A stretch of 64,000 nt of DNA from Symbiobacterium sp040797425 (GCF_040797425.1 NZ_JBFNEH010000004.1:1-64000); one strand, 5' to 3'. Positions 16,198-25,212 are shown, counted from the first letter of the stretch. Notes: generated by a model from the letters alone, not told the origin. Made by a program: numbers and translations.

Positions 16198-18476
16198 TGC
16201 GCCGTGAGCTGGTGGTGGAGGGCATCGTCCAGGGCGTGGGCTTCCGCCCCTTCGTCTACCGTCTGGCGCGCGACCACCGGCTCGCCGGCTGGGTGTGCAA
16301 CGACGAAAGGGGCGTGGTGATCGCGGTCGAGGGCGCCCCCGAGGCGGTGGCGGCCTTTGAGCGCGACTTGCAGGCGCAGCCCCCTGCGCTTGCGGTGGTG
16401 ACGCGCGTGTCGGGCCGGGACGTGCCCCCCACCGGGGAGGCGGAGTTCCGGATCGTCGCCTCGCAGCGGGGCGAGGAGCGCGTGGCTACGGTGCCGGCCG
16501 ACGCGGCGACCTGCGCCGAGTGCCGCGCCGACATCCTCGACCCGTCCAATCGGCGCTACCACTACCCGTTCACCAACTGCACCCACTGCGGGCCGCGCTT
16601 TACCATCATCAAGGACATCCCCTACGACCGGCCGATGACCACCATGGCCTCCTTCACCATGTGCCCGGAGTGCGAGCGGGAGTACCACGACCCCGCCGAC
16701 CGCCGGTTCCACGCCCAGCCCAATGCCTGCCCGGCCTGCGGCCCCTCTGTACGACTGGTGGACGCCGCAGGCCGTGATCTTTGCAGGCCCGACGCATGGC
16801 TGGAGGAGGCAGCGGCGCGGCTCCGGGCAGGGCAGATCGTGGCCGTGAAGGGCATCGGCGCCTTCCACCTGGCCTGCGACGCCACGGACGAGGAGGCGGT
16901 GGCCCGGCTCCGGCGGGTGAAGCACCGGCGCCACCGTCCCTTCGCCCTGATGGCCCGCGACCTCGAGACGGCGAGGCGGGTGGCGGAAGTGAGCGCGGAT
17001 GAGGCGCGGGCGCTCACCTCGCCGGCCGCGCCCATCGTCCTGCTCCGGCGCAGGCCTGACCCGGAACTGCCGGTCGCGCCCTCCGTGGCGCCGGGGGTCG
17101 ACACCCTGGGCATCATGCTGCCCTACACGCCACTGCACATCCTGCTCCTGCAGCAGGCGCCCCCGCTCCTGGTGATGACCAGCGGCAACCCGAGCGGGCT
17201 GCCGGTTCAGTACCGGGAGGAGGAGGCGCTCCGGGATCTCGCAGTTCTCGCCGATGCGTTCCTGATCCACAGCCGGCCGATCCACGTGCCCTGCGAGGAC
17301 TCGGTGGTGCAGGTCGTGGACGGCGCGGTCCGGTTCCTCAGGCGCTCCCGGGGCTACGTCCCCCGGGAGGTGCCGGTGCCCGCACCGCCCAGTCCGGAGA
17401 TCCCGGCCATCCTGGGAGCGGGGGGCGACCTGAAAAACACCTTTTGCCTGCTGCAGGGGCGGCGGGCCGTGCTGAGCCAGCACCTGGGCGACCTGGAGAC
17501 GGCCGAGGGGCAGGCCAACTACCGGCGGGCCCTCGACCACCTGCAGCGTCTGACGGGCATCCGGCCGGCGGTGGTCGCCTGCGACCTGCACCCGGGCTAC
17601 CACTCAGCCGCTCTGGCCCGCAGCCTCGGGCTGGATGCGGTGCTGCCGGTGCAGCACCACCATGCCCACCTGGCCGCCTGCATGGCGGAGAACGGCTGGG
17701 AGGGCGAGGCGATCGGCCTGGTTCTGGACGGGACCGGGTACGGCACCGACGGCGCCATCTGGGGTTTCGAGGTGCTGGCCGGGGGGTACGCGGCCTTTCA
17801 GCGCATCGCTCACCTGGCGTACAGCCCGCTGCCGGGCAGCGAGGCCGCGGTGCGCCATCCCCTCCGGGCCGCGGCGGGCATGCTTTGGGCCCACCTGGGC
17901 GAGGAGGCCCTGGAGCGGCTGGCCGCGCTCCACCCGGGACGGACGCAGGAGATCGCGAACGTCAGGCGCCTGCTGACCGCCGGGCTGAACTCCCCGCCCG
18001 CTGGCACCGCCGGCCGCCTCTTCGACGGGGTATCGGCCATCCTGGGCATCTGCCTGGAGGCGACGTACGAGGGGCAGGCGGCCATTGAACTCGGGGCCGT
18101 GGCCGACCAGGAGCCCGACGGCGTTTACCCGTTCCGGCGGGAAGGCGGCGAGATCCTGCCCGGCCCGCTCCTGGAGGCGGTGCTGGCCGACGCCGAGCGC
18201 GGGGTGCCCGCCCCCCGCATCGCCGGACGCTTCCTGGCCACCGTGGTGGCCATGCTGGTGGACGCCGCCTGCTACGCCCGGGAGCAGACCGGGCTCACCG
18301 CCGTCTGCCTGAGCGGGGGCACGTTCAACAGCCCGTGGATGCTGCACCACGCCGCCCGGGCCCTGGAGCGGGAGGGCTTCCGGGTGCTTGCGCACCGGCA
18401 CGTGCCCACGGGGGACGGCGGGCTCTGCCTGGGCCAGGCCGTGATCGCACAGAGGAGGTGGCGGGAATGTGTCTAG
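16197..18476 (+). CDS. hypF: carbamoyltransferase HypF
   Basis: This 759-residue protein has all HypF modules: an acylphosphatase domain (VEGIVQGVGFRPFVYRLA, residues about 6-24), two zinc fingers (CAEC...CTHC and CPEC...CPAC, about 105-185), a YrdC-like domain, and the carbamoyltransferase region with QHHHAHLAACMAENG. HypF uses carbamoyl phosphate and ATP to carbamoylate the HypE C-terminal cysteine, the first step of cyanide ligand synthesis. GTG at 16197 gives a normal HypF N-terminus; upstream in-frame codons would overlap hypB further. Confidence 0.94.
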   Translation: MRRELVVEGIVQGVGFRPFVYRLARDHRLAGWVCNDERGVVIAVEGAPEAVAAFERDLQAQPPALAVVTRVSGRDVPPTGEAEFRIVASQRGEERVATVPADAATCAECRADILDPSNRRYHYPFTNCTHCGPRFTIIKDIPYDRPMTTMASFTMCPECEREYHDPADRRFHAQPNACPACGPSVRLVDAAGRDLCRPDAWLEEAAARLRAGQIVAVKGIGAFHLACDATDEEAVARLRRVKHRRHRPFALMARDLETARRVAEVSADEARALTSPAAPIVLLRRRPDPELPVAPSVAPGVDTLGIMLPYTPLHILLLQQAPPLLVMTSGNPSGLPVQYREEEALRDLAVLADAFLIHSRPIHVPCEDSVVQVVDGAVRFLRRSRGYVPREVPVPAPPSPEIPAILGAGGDLKNTFCLLQGRRAVLSQHLGDLETAEGQANYRRALDHLQRLTGIRPAVVACDLHPGYHSAALARSLGLDAVLPVQHHHAHLAACMAENGWEGEAIGLVLDGTGYGTDGAIWGFEVLAGGYAAFQRIAHLAYSPLPGSEAAVRHPLRAAAGMLWAHLGEEALERLAALHPGRTQEIANVRRLLTAGLNSPPAGTAGRLFDGVSAILGICLEATYEGQAAIELGAVADQEPDGVYPFRREGGEILPGPLLEAVLADAERGVPAPRIAGRFLATVVAMLVDAACYAREQTGLTAVCLSGGTFNSPWMLHHAARALEREGFRVLAHRHVPTGDGGLCLGQAVIAQRRWRECV

Positions 18477-18739
18477 CCGTTCCGGCCAGGGTGGTGGAGA
18501 CAGACGGCCGCCGGGCCACCGTCGAGGTGCTGGGGAACCGGCGGCGGGTCGACGTGAGCCTGGTGGACGCGGCCCCGGGACAGTACGTGCTGCTGCACGC
18601 CGGCATCGCAATCGCGGTGCTGGATGAGGCCGAGGCGGAGGAGACGCTGGCGGCGTACCGGGCGGTGCTGGGCGAGGCTCCGGCGGGCCACGGGCGTGCG
18701 CCGGACCGCGGCGAGGGCCCACTGGAGGGTGACCGCTGA
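18467..18739 (+). CDS. hypC: hydrogenase assembly chaperone HypC
   Basis: A 90-residue HypC/HupF chaperone. It begins MCLAVPARVVE, so the catalytic Cys2 that carries the Fe(CN)2CO unit is present, and contains YVLLHAGIAIAVLDEAEAEE. ATG at 18467 follows GAGGAGGTG. The tail after about residue 72 is extra and low in conservation. It overlaps hypF and is coupled to hypD by a TGATG junction. Confidence 0.93.
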   Translation: MCLAVPARVVETDGRRATVEVLGNRRRVDVSLVDAAPGQYVLLHAGIAIAVLDEAEAEETLAAYRAVLGEAPAGHGRAPDRGEGPLEGDR

Positions 18740-19866
18740 TGGACGAGAACACGCTCGCACGGCCGGTTCCCGAAGACGCCCCCGCCGCCGCGGCGGCCTG
18801 GGTGGAGCGCATCCGCCGCAAGGTGGCGGAGTCCGGGCGTACCGTGCGGTTGATGGAATTCTGCGGCACCCACACGATGGCCATCGCCCGCAGCGGTCTC
18901 AGGAGCCTCCTGCGGGGGGCGGTGGAACTGGTGAGCGGGCCCGGCTGCCCGGTCTGCGTGACGGCCGACGGGGAGATCGACCGCATGCTGGCCTACTGCG
19001 ACGTGCCGGGGTCCATCGTGGCCACCTACGGCGACCTCCTGCGGGTGCCGGGGTCCCACAGCAGCCTGGCCCGGCGCCGGGCGGAGGGGACCGACGTGCG
19101 GGTGGTCTACTCCGCCCTGGACGCGCTGCAGCTCGCCCGGGAGAACCCGGACCGGCCGGTGGTTTTCCTGGGCGTGGGCTTCGAGACTACGGCACCGGCG
19201 GCGGCCCTGGCGGTGAAGACCGCCCGGGAAGAGGGGCTTGGCAACTTCTACGTTCATAGTGCGCACAAGCAAACGCCCCCGGCGATGCGGGCCTTGCTGG
19301 AGGCGGGCGACCTGAAGCTGGACGGCATCATCTGCCCCGGCCACGTTTCCACCGTGCTGGGGGCGGAGGCCTTCGCCTTCCTCCCCGCCGAGTACGGCGT
19401 GCCGGGGGCCGTGGCCGGCTTCGAACCGCTGGACATCCTGCTGGCGGTGGACCACCTGGTGGACGCCGCCCTGGGCCGGCGGTCGCCGGACCTCTGGAAC
19501 GGCTACCCGCGCTGGGTGCGGCCCGGGGGCAACCGGAGGGCGCAGGCGCTCCTGAATGAGGTCTTCCGCCCCTGCGACGCCCGGTGGCGAGGCCTGGGGT
19601 GGCTGCCGGGGAGTGGTCTGTGCCTCCGGGACGAGTTCGCCCCGTTCGACGCCGAGACGCGCTTCCCGGCGGCGGTGCCGGAGCCGCCCGCCCGGAAGGG
19701 CTGCCGCTGCGGCGAAGTGCTGCGGGGGCTGCTCACCCCGGCCGAGTGCCCCCTGTTCGGCAGGGCCTGTCGGCCGGAGCAGCCAGTGGGGCCGTGCATG
19801 GTCTCCAGCGAGGGGGCCTGCGCCGCGTGGTACCGGTACGGCCCCGGCGAGGAGGTAAGAGCATGA
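18739..19866 (+). CDS. hypD: hydrogenase iron ligand assembly protein HypD
   Basis: This 375-residue protein has the HypD motifs FCGTHTMAIA, GPGCPVCVT, FYVHSAHKQTPPAM and CPGHVSTVLG, and the C-terminal [4Fe-4S] cysteines CRCGEVLRG, ECPLFGRAC and PCMVSSEGAC. HypD holds iron with HypC while cyanide and CO ligands are attached. ATG at 18739 overlaps the hypC stop. Its end overlaps hypE by four bases. Confidence 0.94.
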   Translation: MDENTLARPVPEDAPAAAAAWVERIRRKVAESGRTVRLMEFCGTHTMAIARSGLRSLLRGAVELVSGPGCPVCVTADGEIDRMLAYCDVPGSIVATYGDLLRVPGSHSSLARRRAEGTDVRVVYSALDALQLARENPDRPVVFLGVGFETTAPAAALAVKTAREEGLGNFYVHSAHKQTPPAMRALLEAGDLKLDGIICPGHVSTVLGAEAFAFLPAEYGVPGAVAGFEPLDILLAVDHLVDAALGRRSPDLWNGYPRWVRPGGNRRAQALLNEVFRPCDARWRGLGWLPGSGLCLRDEFAPFDAETRFPAAVPEPPARKGCRCGEVLRGLLTPAECPLFGRACRPEQPVGPCMVSSEGACAAWYRYGPGEEVRA

Positions 19867-20870
19867 CGGAGCGCGTGACCCTCGCCCACGGCGACGGTGG
19901 CGAGGCGACCCACCGCCTGATCGCGGAGATCTTCTACCCGGCGTTGGCCAATCCCGCCCTGCTGCAGGGGGGCGACAGCGCCGTGCTCGACCCGCCGGGG
20001 GCGGGGCGGCTGGCCCTCACCACCGACTCCTTCGTGGTGCATCCCATCTTCTTCCCCGGCGGCGACCTGGGGCGGCTGGCGGTCTGCGGTACCGTCAACG
20101 ACCTGGCGGTGGCCGGAGCCCGGCCGCTCTGGCTGAGCGCGGGCTTCATCATTGAGGAGGGATTCCCGCTTGCCGACCTGCGCCGCCTGGTAGGCAGCAT
20201 GGCCGCTGCGGCGGCGGAGGCGGGGGTGCAGATCGTCGCCGGTGACACGAAGGTGGTCGGCCGGGGCCAGGCCGACGGCTGCTTCATCAACACGGCGGGC
20301 GTGGGGCTGGTGCCGCAAGGGCGCGACCTGGGCGCCCACCGCATCCGGACGGGCCAGGCGATCCTGGTGAGCGGGCCGGTGGGCGAACACGGGGTGGCCG
20401 TGCTCTCGACCCGCGCCGGCCTGGCCTTCGAGACGCCGGTCGTGAGCGACGCCGCCCCGCTGATCGCCCTGGCCCAGGCTGTGCTCACCGCGGCGCCGGG
20501 AGCAGCCTGCATGCGCGACCCGACCCGGGGCGGCCTGGCCACGGCCCTGGCCGACCTGGCGGCCGACAGCGGCTGCGACCTCGTCGTGGAGGAGGCGGAG
20601 ATCCCCGTGAGTCCGCAGGTTGAAGGCGCCTGCGACCTGCTGGGCCTCGACCCGCTCTACCTCGCATGTGAGGGGCGCCTGCTGCTCTTCTGCCCGGCGG
20701 AGGAGGCGGAGGCGGCGCTGGCCGCGATGCGCGCCCACCCGCTGGGCCGGGGAGCCCACATCATCGGCCGGGTGGGCGGGTCCGGCGGGCGCGCCTTCCT
20801 GCGCACGGCCATCGGCGGCACACGGCGACTGGAGCGGCTGACGGGGGAGAACCTGCCCCGGATTTGTTAG
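19863..20870 (+). CDS. hypE: carbamoyl dehydratase HypE
   Basis: The product has 335 residues and belongs to the AIR-synthase-like ATP-binding family. It starts HGDGGEATHRLI and ends in NLPRIC, the conserved C-terminal PRxC tail whose cysteine is carbamoylated by HypF and dehydrated to a thiocyanate. The start ATG at 19863 follows GGAGGTAAGAGC; the frame stays open far upstream inside hypD, but this gives the normal length. It is the last gene of the hydrogenase operon; I see no clear terminator in the 120 bp after it. Confidence 0.94.
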   Translation: MTERVTLAHGDGGEATHRLIAEIFYPALANPALLQGGDSAVLDPPGAGRLALTTDSFVVHPIFFPGGDLGRLAVCGTVNDLAVAGARPLWLSAGFIIEEGFPLADLRRLVGSMAAAAAEAGVQIVAGDTKVVGRGQADGCFINTAGVGLVPQGRDLGAHRIRTGQAILVSGPVGEHGVAVLSTRAGLAFETPVVSDAAPLIALAQAVLTAAPGAACMRDPTRGGLATALADLAADSGCDLVVEEAEIPVSPQVEGACDLLGLDPLYLACEGRLLLFCPAEEAEAALAAMRAHPLGRGAHIIGRVGGSGGRAFLRTAIGGTRRLERLTGENLPRIC

Positions 20871-20927
20871 CGATCGGCTGCGTGCGGCAGGCCACAGCAG
20901 GAGGAACTGGCTGGAAAACGAGCGAAC

Positions 20928-20937
20928 CTAAATTTAG
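20928..20937 (+). promoter_or_regulatory. palindrome in AT-rich patch before Mrr-like gene
   Basis: CTAAATTTAG is a perfect 10-bp palindrome in a short AT-rich stretch (20922-20955), 53 bp before the next start codon. It may be part of a promoter or operator. No clear -35/-10 pair is visible. Confidence 0.3.
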
Positions 20938-20989
20938 TACGCATTAAAAAGTAATGGCTAGAAAGCTTTCCGCCAGGGAGGGAATCCAC

Positions 20990-21592
20990 GTGTGGGCCTG
21001 GCTTGAGCCGGTCGACCGGGTGCTGTGGGAACTGCGCTGGCCGCTCCTGCTGTACTTCGGCGGGCTGCTCGTCTGCTACCTCACGATCGACTCCATCCGA
21101 TACTGGATCCACGAGTGGCGTCAGGACAAGATCGAGGCGCGCTTCCGCAAGGCCGATCTGGCCGCGGTGGACCAGATGGACAGGCAGGAGTTCCTGCACT
21201 ACCTGACCTACCTCTTCCAGTGCGCGGGCTTCAAGGTTCGGCCCACGCCGCCTGCCCGCAACTACGGCGTGGACTTGGTGCTGGCCCACCCGATCAGCGA
21301 GGAGCGCATCGCCGTGCAGGCGCACCAGGGGGCCGATCCGCTGAAGGCCCGCCCTGTGGAGGAAGTGGCGGCAGCCCGCGCCCTCTACCAGTGCACGCGG
21401 GCGATGGTGATCACCACCGGGGACTTCACTCCGGAGGCGCGGGAGCAGGCCGAGGAGGCCGGCGTCACGCTGGTGGACCGCACCAAGCTGCAGGAGCTGA
21501 TGGCCCTCACGCTCGGGTCGGTGCCGATGCCGGAGCGGGAGCCGGAGTCAGAGCCGGAAGCGGAACCCGAACCGGCCGTCAGCAACGGGTGA
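20990..21592 (+). CDS. membrane-anchored Mrr-like endonuclease-fold protein
   Basis: The protein (200 residues) has one membrane helix near the N-terminus (WPLLLYFGGLLVCYLTI), a linker, then a restriction-endonuclease-like Mrr domain (about 60-175: EFLHYLTYLFQCAGFKVRPT, YGVDLVLA, AMVITTGDFTPEAREQAEEA). In active Mrr proteins the core ends in (E/Q)xK; here it reads Gln110-Ala-His112, so the catalytic lysine is replaced, while Asp95 is present. It may have lost nuclease activity. The tail is a Glu-Pro-rich repeat. GTG at 20990 is chosen because AGGGAGGG lies just upstream; ATG at 20954 is the alternative. It is downstream of hypE but functionally unlinked. Confidence 0.7.
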   Translation: MWAWLEPVDRVLWELRWPLLLYFGGLLVCYLTIDSIRYWIHEWRQDKIEARFRKADLAAVDQMDRQEFLHYLTYLFQCAGFKVRPTPPARNYGVDLVLAHPISEERIAVQAHQGADPLKARPVEEVAAARALYQCTRAMVITTGDFTPEAREQAEEAGVTLVDRTKLQELMALTLGSVPMPEREPESEPEAEPEPAVSNG

Positions 21593-21610
21593 CCGATGGG
21601 AATGCAGAGA

Positions 21611-21638
21611 CCTGCCGGGGCTGACCCGGCAGGCCTTT
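21611..21638 (+). terminator. terminator between Mrr-like gene and phosphatase gene
   Basis: A perfect 9-bp stem (CCTGCCGGG, 21611-21619, with 21625-21633) with a 5-base loop is followed by CCTTTCATCATTT. It lies between two convergent genes and can serve the plus-strand gene. Confidence 0.65.
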
Positions 21639-21654
21639 CATCATTTCAGCCGCC

Positions 21655-22221
21655 TCAGTTGCCGACGGAGCACGGGCGTTCGAACAGGTAGAGCGTGCCG
21701 TTGGCCGCCTTGCCGAACCACGGGCCCCGGAAGCCGCGCCGCTTCAGCTCGGCCCGAAGGAACGGCATCAAGGCCGCGTGGCTGACGATGAGCGTGTCGG
21801 CATTCGACTGGAGCACGCGGTCGATCACCCGCTTGGTGCGGGCGCGGACCGCCCGCTTGGTCTCGACGTTCGGGTGCGACTTGAGGTACCAGACGAGCCG
21901 CACCAGCACCGCCCAGACGAGGAAGGGCAGCTTGATGCGCTTGCCGCGGAACGGGTAGGGCTCGATCTCCCGCAGGTCCTCCAGGACGATGATCTCTCCC
22001 TGAAAGATGGCCTTGGCGGTCTTGATCGCGCGGGGCAGATCGCTGCAGAAGCAACGCTTCCAGTTGCCCCCGCTCAGGTCCACCTTCCCGTACTCAATGT
22101 CTGCCGCGTCGTAACCGAGAAACCACTCTGCAACCTCGTCTGGCGTGACCAGGAACTTCGCAGGGAAGTCGTGCTTCACGCGGAAGTGTCTTACCAGGCC
22201 AACCTTCACTCTCGTCGTCAC
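21655..22221 (-). CDS. histidine phosphatase family protein
   Basis: The protein is about 188 residues with the phosphoglycerate-mutase fold: VGLVRHFRVKH (phosphohistidine loop, RHF instead of RHG), CSDLPRAIKTA, LREIEPYPF and LIVSHAALM. The middle contains a hydrophobic stretch PFLVWAVLVRLVWYL. Substrate is unknown; relatives act on phospho-sugars or small phosphates. The start is uncertain: GTG at 22221 places the RH motif close to the N-terminus as usual, but its Shine-Dalgarno is too near; the frame is open up to 22320. It is a single reverse-strand gene divergent from the next dehydrogenase gene. Confidence 0.7.
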   Translation of the reverse strand: MTTRVKVGLVRHFRVKHDFPAKFLVTPDEVAEWFLGYDAADIEYGKVDLSGGNWKRCFCSDLPRAIKTAKAIFQGEIIVLEDLREIEPYPFRGKRIKLPFLVWAVLVRLVWYLKSHPNVETKRAVRARTKRVIDRVLQSNADTLIVSHAALMPFLRAELKRRGFRGPWFGKAANGTLYLFERPCSVGN

Positions 22222-22361
22222 CGCTCCCCGGACGTGCTTCCACACCCAATGGCATTGGACGTTCGCCTCCGGCGGACCGCTTCCCTGCGTGAACGCGGGA
22301 ATCGGGCGTGCCGGGGACAAAATAGCGTCTGTCTGAAAACTACCTCACGGGAGGGTCTGTA

Positions 22362-23345
22362 ATGCCGCACCCGCGCGTGTTTGTGACCCGGCGGATCCCC
22401 GAGGCGGCGCAGGATATCTTGCGCGCCGCCTGCGAAGTGCACACCTGGGACCACGAGGAGGAACCGGTGCCGCAAGACGAGCTCCTGCGTCAGCTGCAGC
22501 AGTCGGACGGCGCGCTGATCGTCGGCCCGCACCGGATCGATGCGGCGGTGATGGACGCCGCACCGCGCTGTCGCGTCTACGCCAACATGGCCGTGGGCTA
22601 TGACAACATCGACGTGGCCGAGGCGACCCGGCGCGGCATCATGGTGACCAACACGCCCGGCGTGCTCACCGAGACCACCGCCGACCTGGCCTTCGCGCTG
22701 ATGCTCGCCGCCGCCCGCCGCCTCTACGAGGGCCAGCGCACGATTGTGGAGGGCCGCTGGAAGGGCTGGTCGCCCATGTTTATGACCGGCCAGGACGTGT
22801 ACGGCGCCACGCTGGGGATCGTGGGCGCCGGCCGCATCGGGCAGGCGGTGGCCCGGCGGGCCCGCGGCTTCAACATGCGCATCCTCTACCACAACCGCCG
22901 GCCCAACCCGGCTTTCGAGGCTGAGGTGGGGGCCGAATACCGGGCGCTGGACGACCTCCTGCGGGAGTCGGATTTCGTGGTGCTGCTGGTGCCCCTGACG
23001 CCCGAGACGCGCGGGCTGATCGGGGCGCGGGAGCTTTCGCTGATGAAGCCGACGGCGGTGCTGGTGAACGCCGCCCGGGGGCCGGTGGTGGACGAGCGGG
23101 CGCTCTACGAGGCCCTCCGCTCCCGGCGGATCTGGGCCGCCGGCCTGGACGTGTTCGACCAGGAGCCCATCCCGCCCGACCACCCGCTGCTCTCGCTGCC
23201 CAACGTCACAGCCGTGCCGCACATCGGCTCGGCCACGGTCCGCACCCGCACCGCAATGGCGGTGCTGGCCGCAGAAAATCTCGTGGCGGGGGTGACGGGC
23301 CGGCGGCCGTCTAACCTGGTGAACCCCGAAGTGTTCCAGGGGTGA
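22362..23345 (+). CDS. D-isomer-specific 2-hydroxyacid dehydrogenase (glyoxylate/hydroxypyruvate reductase type)
   Basis: The 327-residue enzyme has the NAD(P)-binding motif GIVGAGRIGQAVARRARG (about 150-168) and the catalytic triad Arg (VNAARGPVVDE), Glu (DQEPI) and His (PHIGSAT). MAVGYDNIDV and TPGVLTETTADLAF are typical of glyoxylate/hydroxypyruvate reductases. It would reduce a 2-ketoacid using NADH or NADPH. Start is ATG at 22362 after CGGGAGGGT. It precedes the response regulator gene by 18 bp and may be co-transcribed with it. Exact substrate preference is not readable. Confidence 0.88.
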   Translation: MPHPRVFVTRRIPEAAQDILRAACEVHTWDHEEEPVPQDELLRQLQQSDGALIVGPHRIDAAVMDAAPRCRVYANMAVGYDNIDVAEATRRGIMVTNTPGVLTETTADLAFALMLAAARRLYEGQRTIVEGRWKGWSPMFMTGQDVYGATLGIVGAGRIGQAVARRARGFNMRILYHNRRPNPAFEAEVGAEYRALDDLLRESDFVVLLVPLTPETRGLIGARELSLMKPTAVLVNAARGPVVDERALYEALRSRRIWAAGLDVFDQEPIPPDHPLLSLPNVTAVPHIGSATVRTRTAMAVLAAENLVAGVTGRRPSNLVNPEVFQG

Positions 23346-23363
23346 CCGCTGGGAGGGATGGCC

Positions 23364-24074
23364 ATGGCTGAGGCGCGGCGCTACCGGATCATGATCGTGG
23401 AGGACGACGAGAAGATCGCCTCCATCCTCGCCGCGGCTTTGGACCGCTACGGGTATGACGTCATCCTGGCACAGGACTACGCCAGGATCAAGGAGGAATT
23501 TGTGGCCGCGCGGCCCGACCTGGTGTTGCTGGACGTGAACCTGCCCCGCTACGACGGCTTCTACTGGTGCCGGCAGATCCGAACGGTGTCGCGGGCGCCC
23601 ATCCTGTTCATCTCGGCCCGCTCCGATCAGATGGACCAGGTGCGGGCCATCGAGCACGGGGCCGACGACTACATCACCAAGCCCTTCAACCTGGAGCTGG
23701 CGCTGGCGAAGGTCGGTGCGGCGCTCCGCCGCGCCTACGGCGAGTACGCCCTGACCCGGGCGCCGGACGTGCTCAGTGCGGGCGGCCTGCTCCTGGACCG
23801 GTCCACCAACCGGGTGAGCCTGGGCGACCGGGCGGTGGAGCTGAGCCCCAAGGAGTTCCGGCTGCTCTGGTGCCTGGCGGAGCGGGCGGGTGCGATCGTG
23901 GCCCGTGAGGAGCTGCTGGAGGCCCTCTGGGATGACACGGAGTTCGTGGACGACAACACCCTCACCGTGAACGTCGCCCGCGTGCGCCGGCGGCTGGAGG
24001 AGCTGGGGCTGGCGAACGTGATCGAGACCAAGCGGGGCCAGGGGTACTGCCTGGCCCTGCCCGGGGGCGACTGA
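23364..24074 (+). CDS. OmpR-family response regulator (BceR-like)
   Basis: This 236-residue protein has a receiver domain (IMIVEDDEKIASIL; phosphoacceptor Asp in LVLLDVNLP; Lys in DYITKPFN) and a C-terminal winged-helix DNA-binding domain (LSPKEFRLLWCLAERAGAIV ... ETKRGQGYCL). With the small-sensor kinase and the ABC transporter that follow, it forms a BceRS-type module, which in Bacillus senses and answers peptide antibiotics. ATG at 23364 is better spaced from GGGAGGG than ATG at 23358. The stop is two bases before the kinase start. Confidence 0.88.
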   Translation: MAEARRYRIMIVEDDEKIASILAAALDRYGYDVILAQDYARIKEEFVAARPDLVLLDVNLPRYDGFYWCRQIRTVSRAPILFISARSDQMDQVRAIEHGADDYITKPFNLELALAKVGAALRRAYGEYALTRAPDVLSAGGLLLDRSTNRVSLGDRAVELSPKEFRLLWCLAERAGAIVAREELLEALWDDTEFVDDNTLTVNVARVRRRLEELGLANVIETKRGQGYCLALPGGD

Positions 24075-24076
24075 CG

Positions 24077-25195
24077 GTGTCGTTCATGCAGTTTCTTCTG
24101 GACCGGTTCGCCTACGTGCTCGCCTACAGCACCTTCGCGGTGCTCTCCCTGCTGGTGGTCCATCTGGACCTCAGGCTCTCCGGGGCCAGGCTGCAGTTCG
24201 TGAACTTGCTTTACATTCTGCTCCTGGGGCTGGTGGGCCTCGCCCTGTTCCTCTGGTTCGAGTACCGGCGGGTAGCCCCCCTCTACCGCCATCTCGCCCG
24301 CATGACGGGACGGGAGCCCCTGGAGGAGCTGGCGGTGCTGCCGGCTCCCCGGACGGCGGAGGGGGAGTTGCTGAGCGGCGCCTGGAGCAGAATGTACGGC
24401 CGGCTGACCGGCGACCTGGCGGCCGAGCGGGAGCGGGGGCAGCGCCACGTCCGCCTGGTGACGCAGTGGGCGCACCTCATGAAGACGCCGGTGTCGGTGA
24501 TCGACCTCCTGCTGCAGCAGGCCCGGACCGACGCGTGGCCGCAGGAGGCGCGGGAGCTGGTGCGCAGCGTGGCGGAGGAGAACCATCGGCTCGAGCACTC
24601 GCTGCAGATGCTGTTGAACGCGGTGCGCCTGGAGGACTTCTCCCGGGACTTCCGCGCCGAGCGGGTGGACTTGGAGCACCTCGTGCGGGAGGTGGTCAAC
24701 GCCCACAAGCGGGAGTTCATCGCCCGGCGGGTGTACCCGCGGGTGGAGGCCCAGGCGGACCAGGGAGACCCCTGGGTGGTGGAGAGCGACGCGAAGTGGT
24801 TGCGCTTCGTGCTGGAGCAGGTGCTCAGCAATGCCCTGAAGTACGCTGCCCGGCCGGAAGAGAGTCCGGAGGGAGGACGGGTTGTCTTCCGGCTGCGCCG
24901 CGAGGGCGGTGACGTGCTCCTGGACGTGGCCGACGACGGGGTCGGCATCCCACCGGAGGACCTGGGCCGGGTCTTCGAGCCGTTCTTCACCGGCCTCAAC
25001 GGCCGTGCGTTCCCCCAGGCCACGGGCATGGGCCTGTACCTGGCGCGGGAGGTGTGCGCACGGCTGGGGCACGGGATCAGCCTGGAGTCGGAGCCAGGAA
25101 AGGGGACGACCGTGCAGCTGCGCTTTCACGCGCCGCGGACCTTGTTCGCCGGACTGCAGGCAGGCCTCGTAGAAGATGCGGACCGGCAGGGATAG
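24077..25195 (+). CDS. intramembrane-sensing histidine kinase (BceS-like)
   Basis: The kinase has 372 residues with two membrane helices (about 10-30 and 42-60) and almost no extracellular part, the hallmark of BceS-type kinases that sense flux through their partner transporter. The phosphoacceptor region is QWAHLMKTPVSVIDLLL, the N-box QVLSNALKYA, and the ATP-lid motifs DDGVGIP, VFEPFF and ATGMGLYLA. Start is GTG at 24077. It is translationally close to the regulator and is followed by a terminator hairpin before the transporter genes. Confidence 0.88.
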   Translation: MSFMQFLLDRFAYVLAYSTFAVLSLLVVHLDLRLSGARLQFVNLLYILLLGLVGLALFLWFEYRRVAPLYRHLARMTGREPLEELAVLPAPRTAEGELLSGAWSRMYGRLTGDLAAERERGQRHVRLVTQWAHLMKTPVSVIDLLLQQARTDAWPQEARELVRSVAEENHRLEHSLQMLLNAVRLEDFSRDFRAERVDLEHLVREVVNAHKREFIARRVYPRVEAQADQGDPWVVESDAKWLRFVLEQVLSNALKYAARPEESPEGGRVVFRLRREGGDVLLDVADDGVGIPPEDLGRVFEPFFTGLNGRAFPQATGMGLYLAREVCARLGHGISLESEPGKGTTVQLRFHAPRTLFAGLQAGLVEDADRQG

Positions 25196-25212
25196 ACAGG
25201 TGTCGCGATGCA

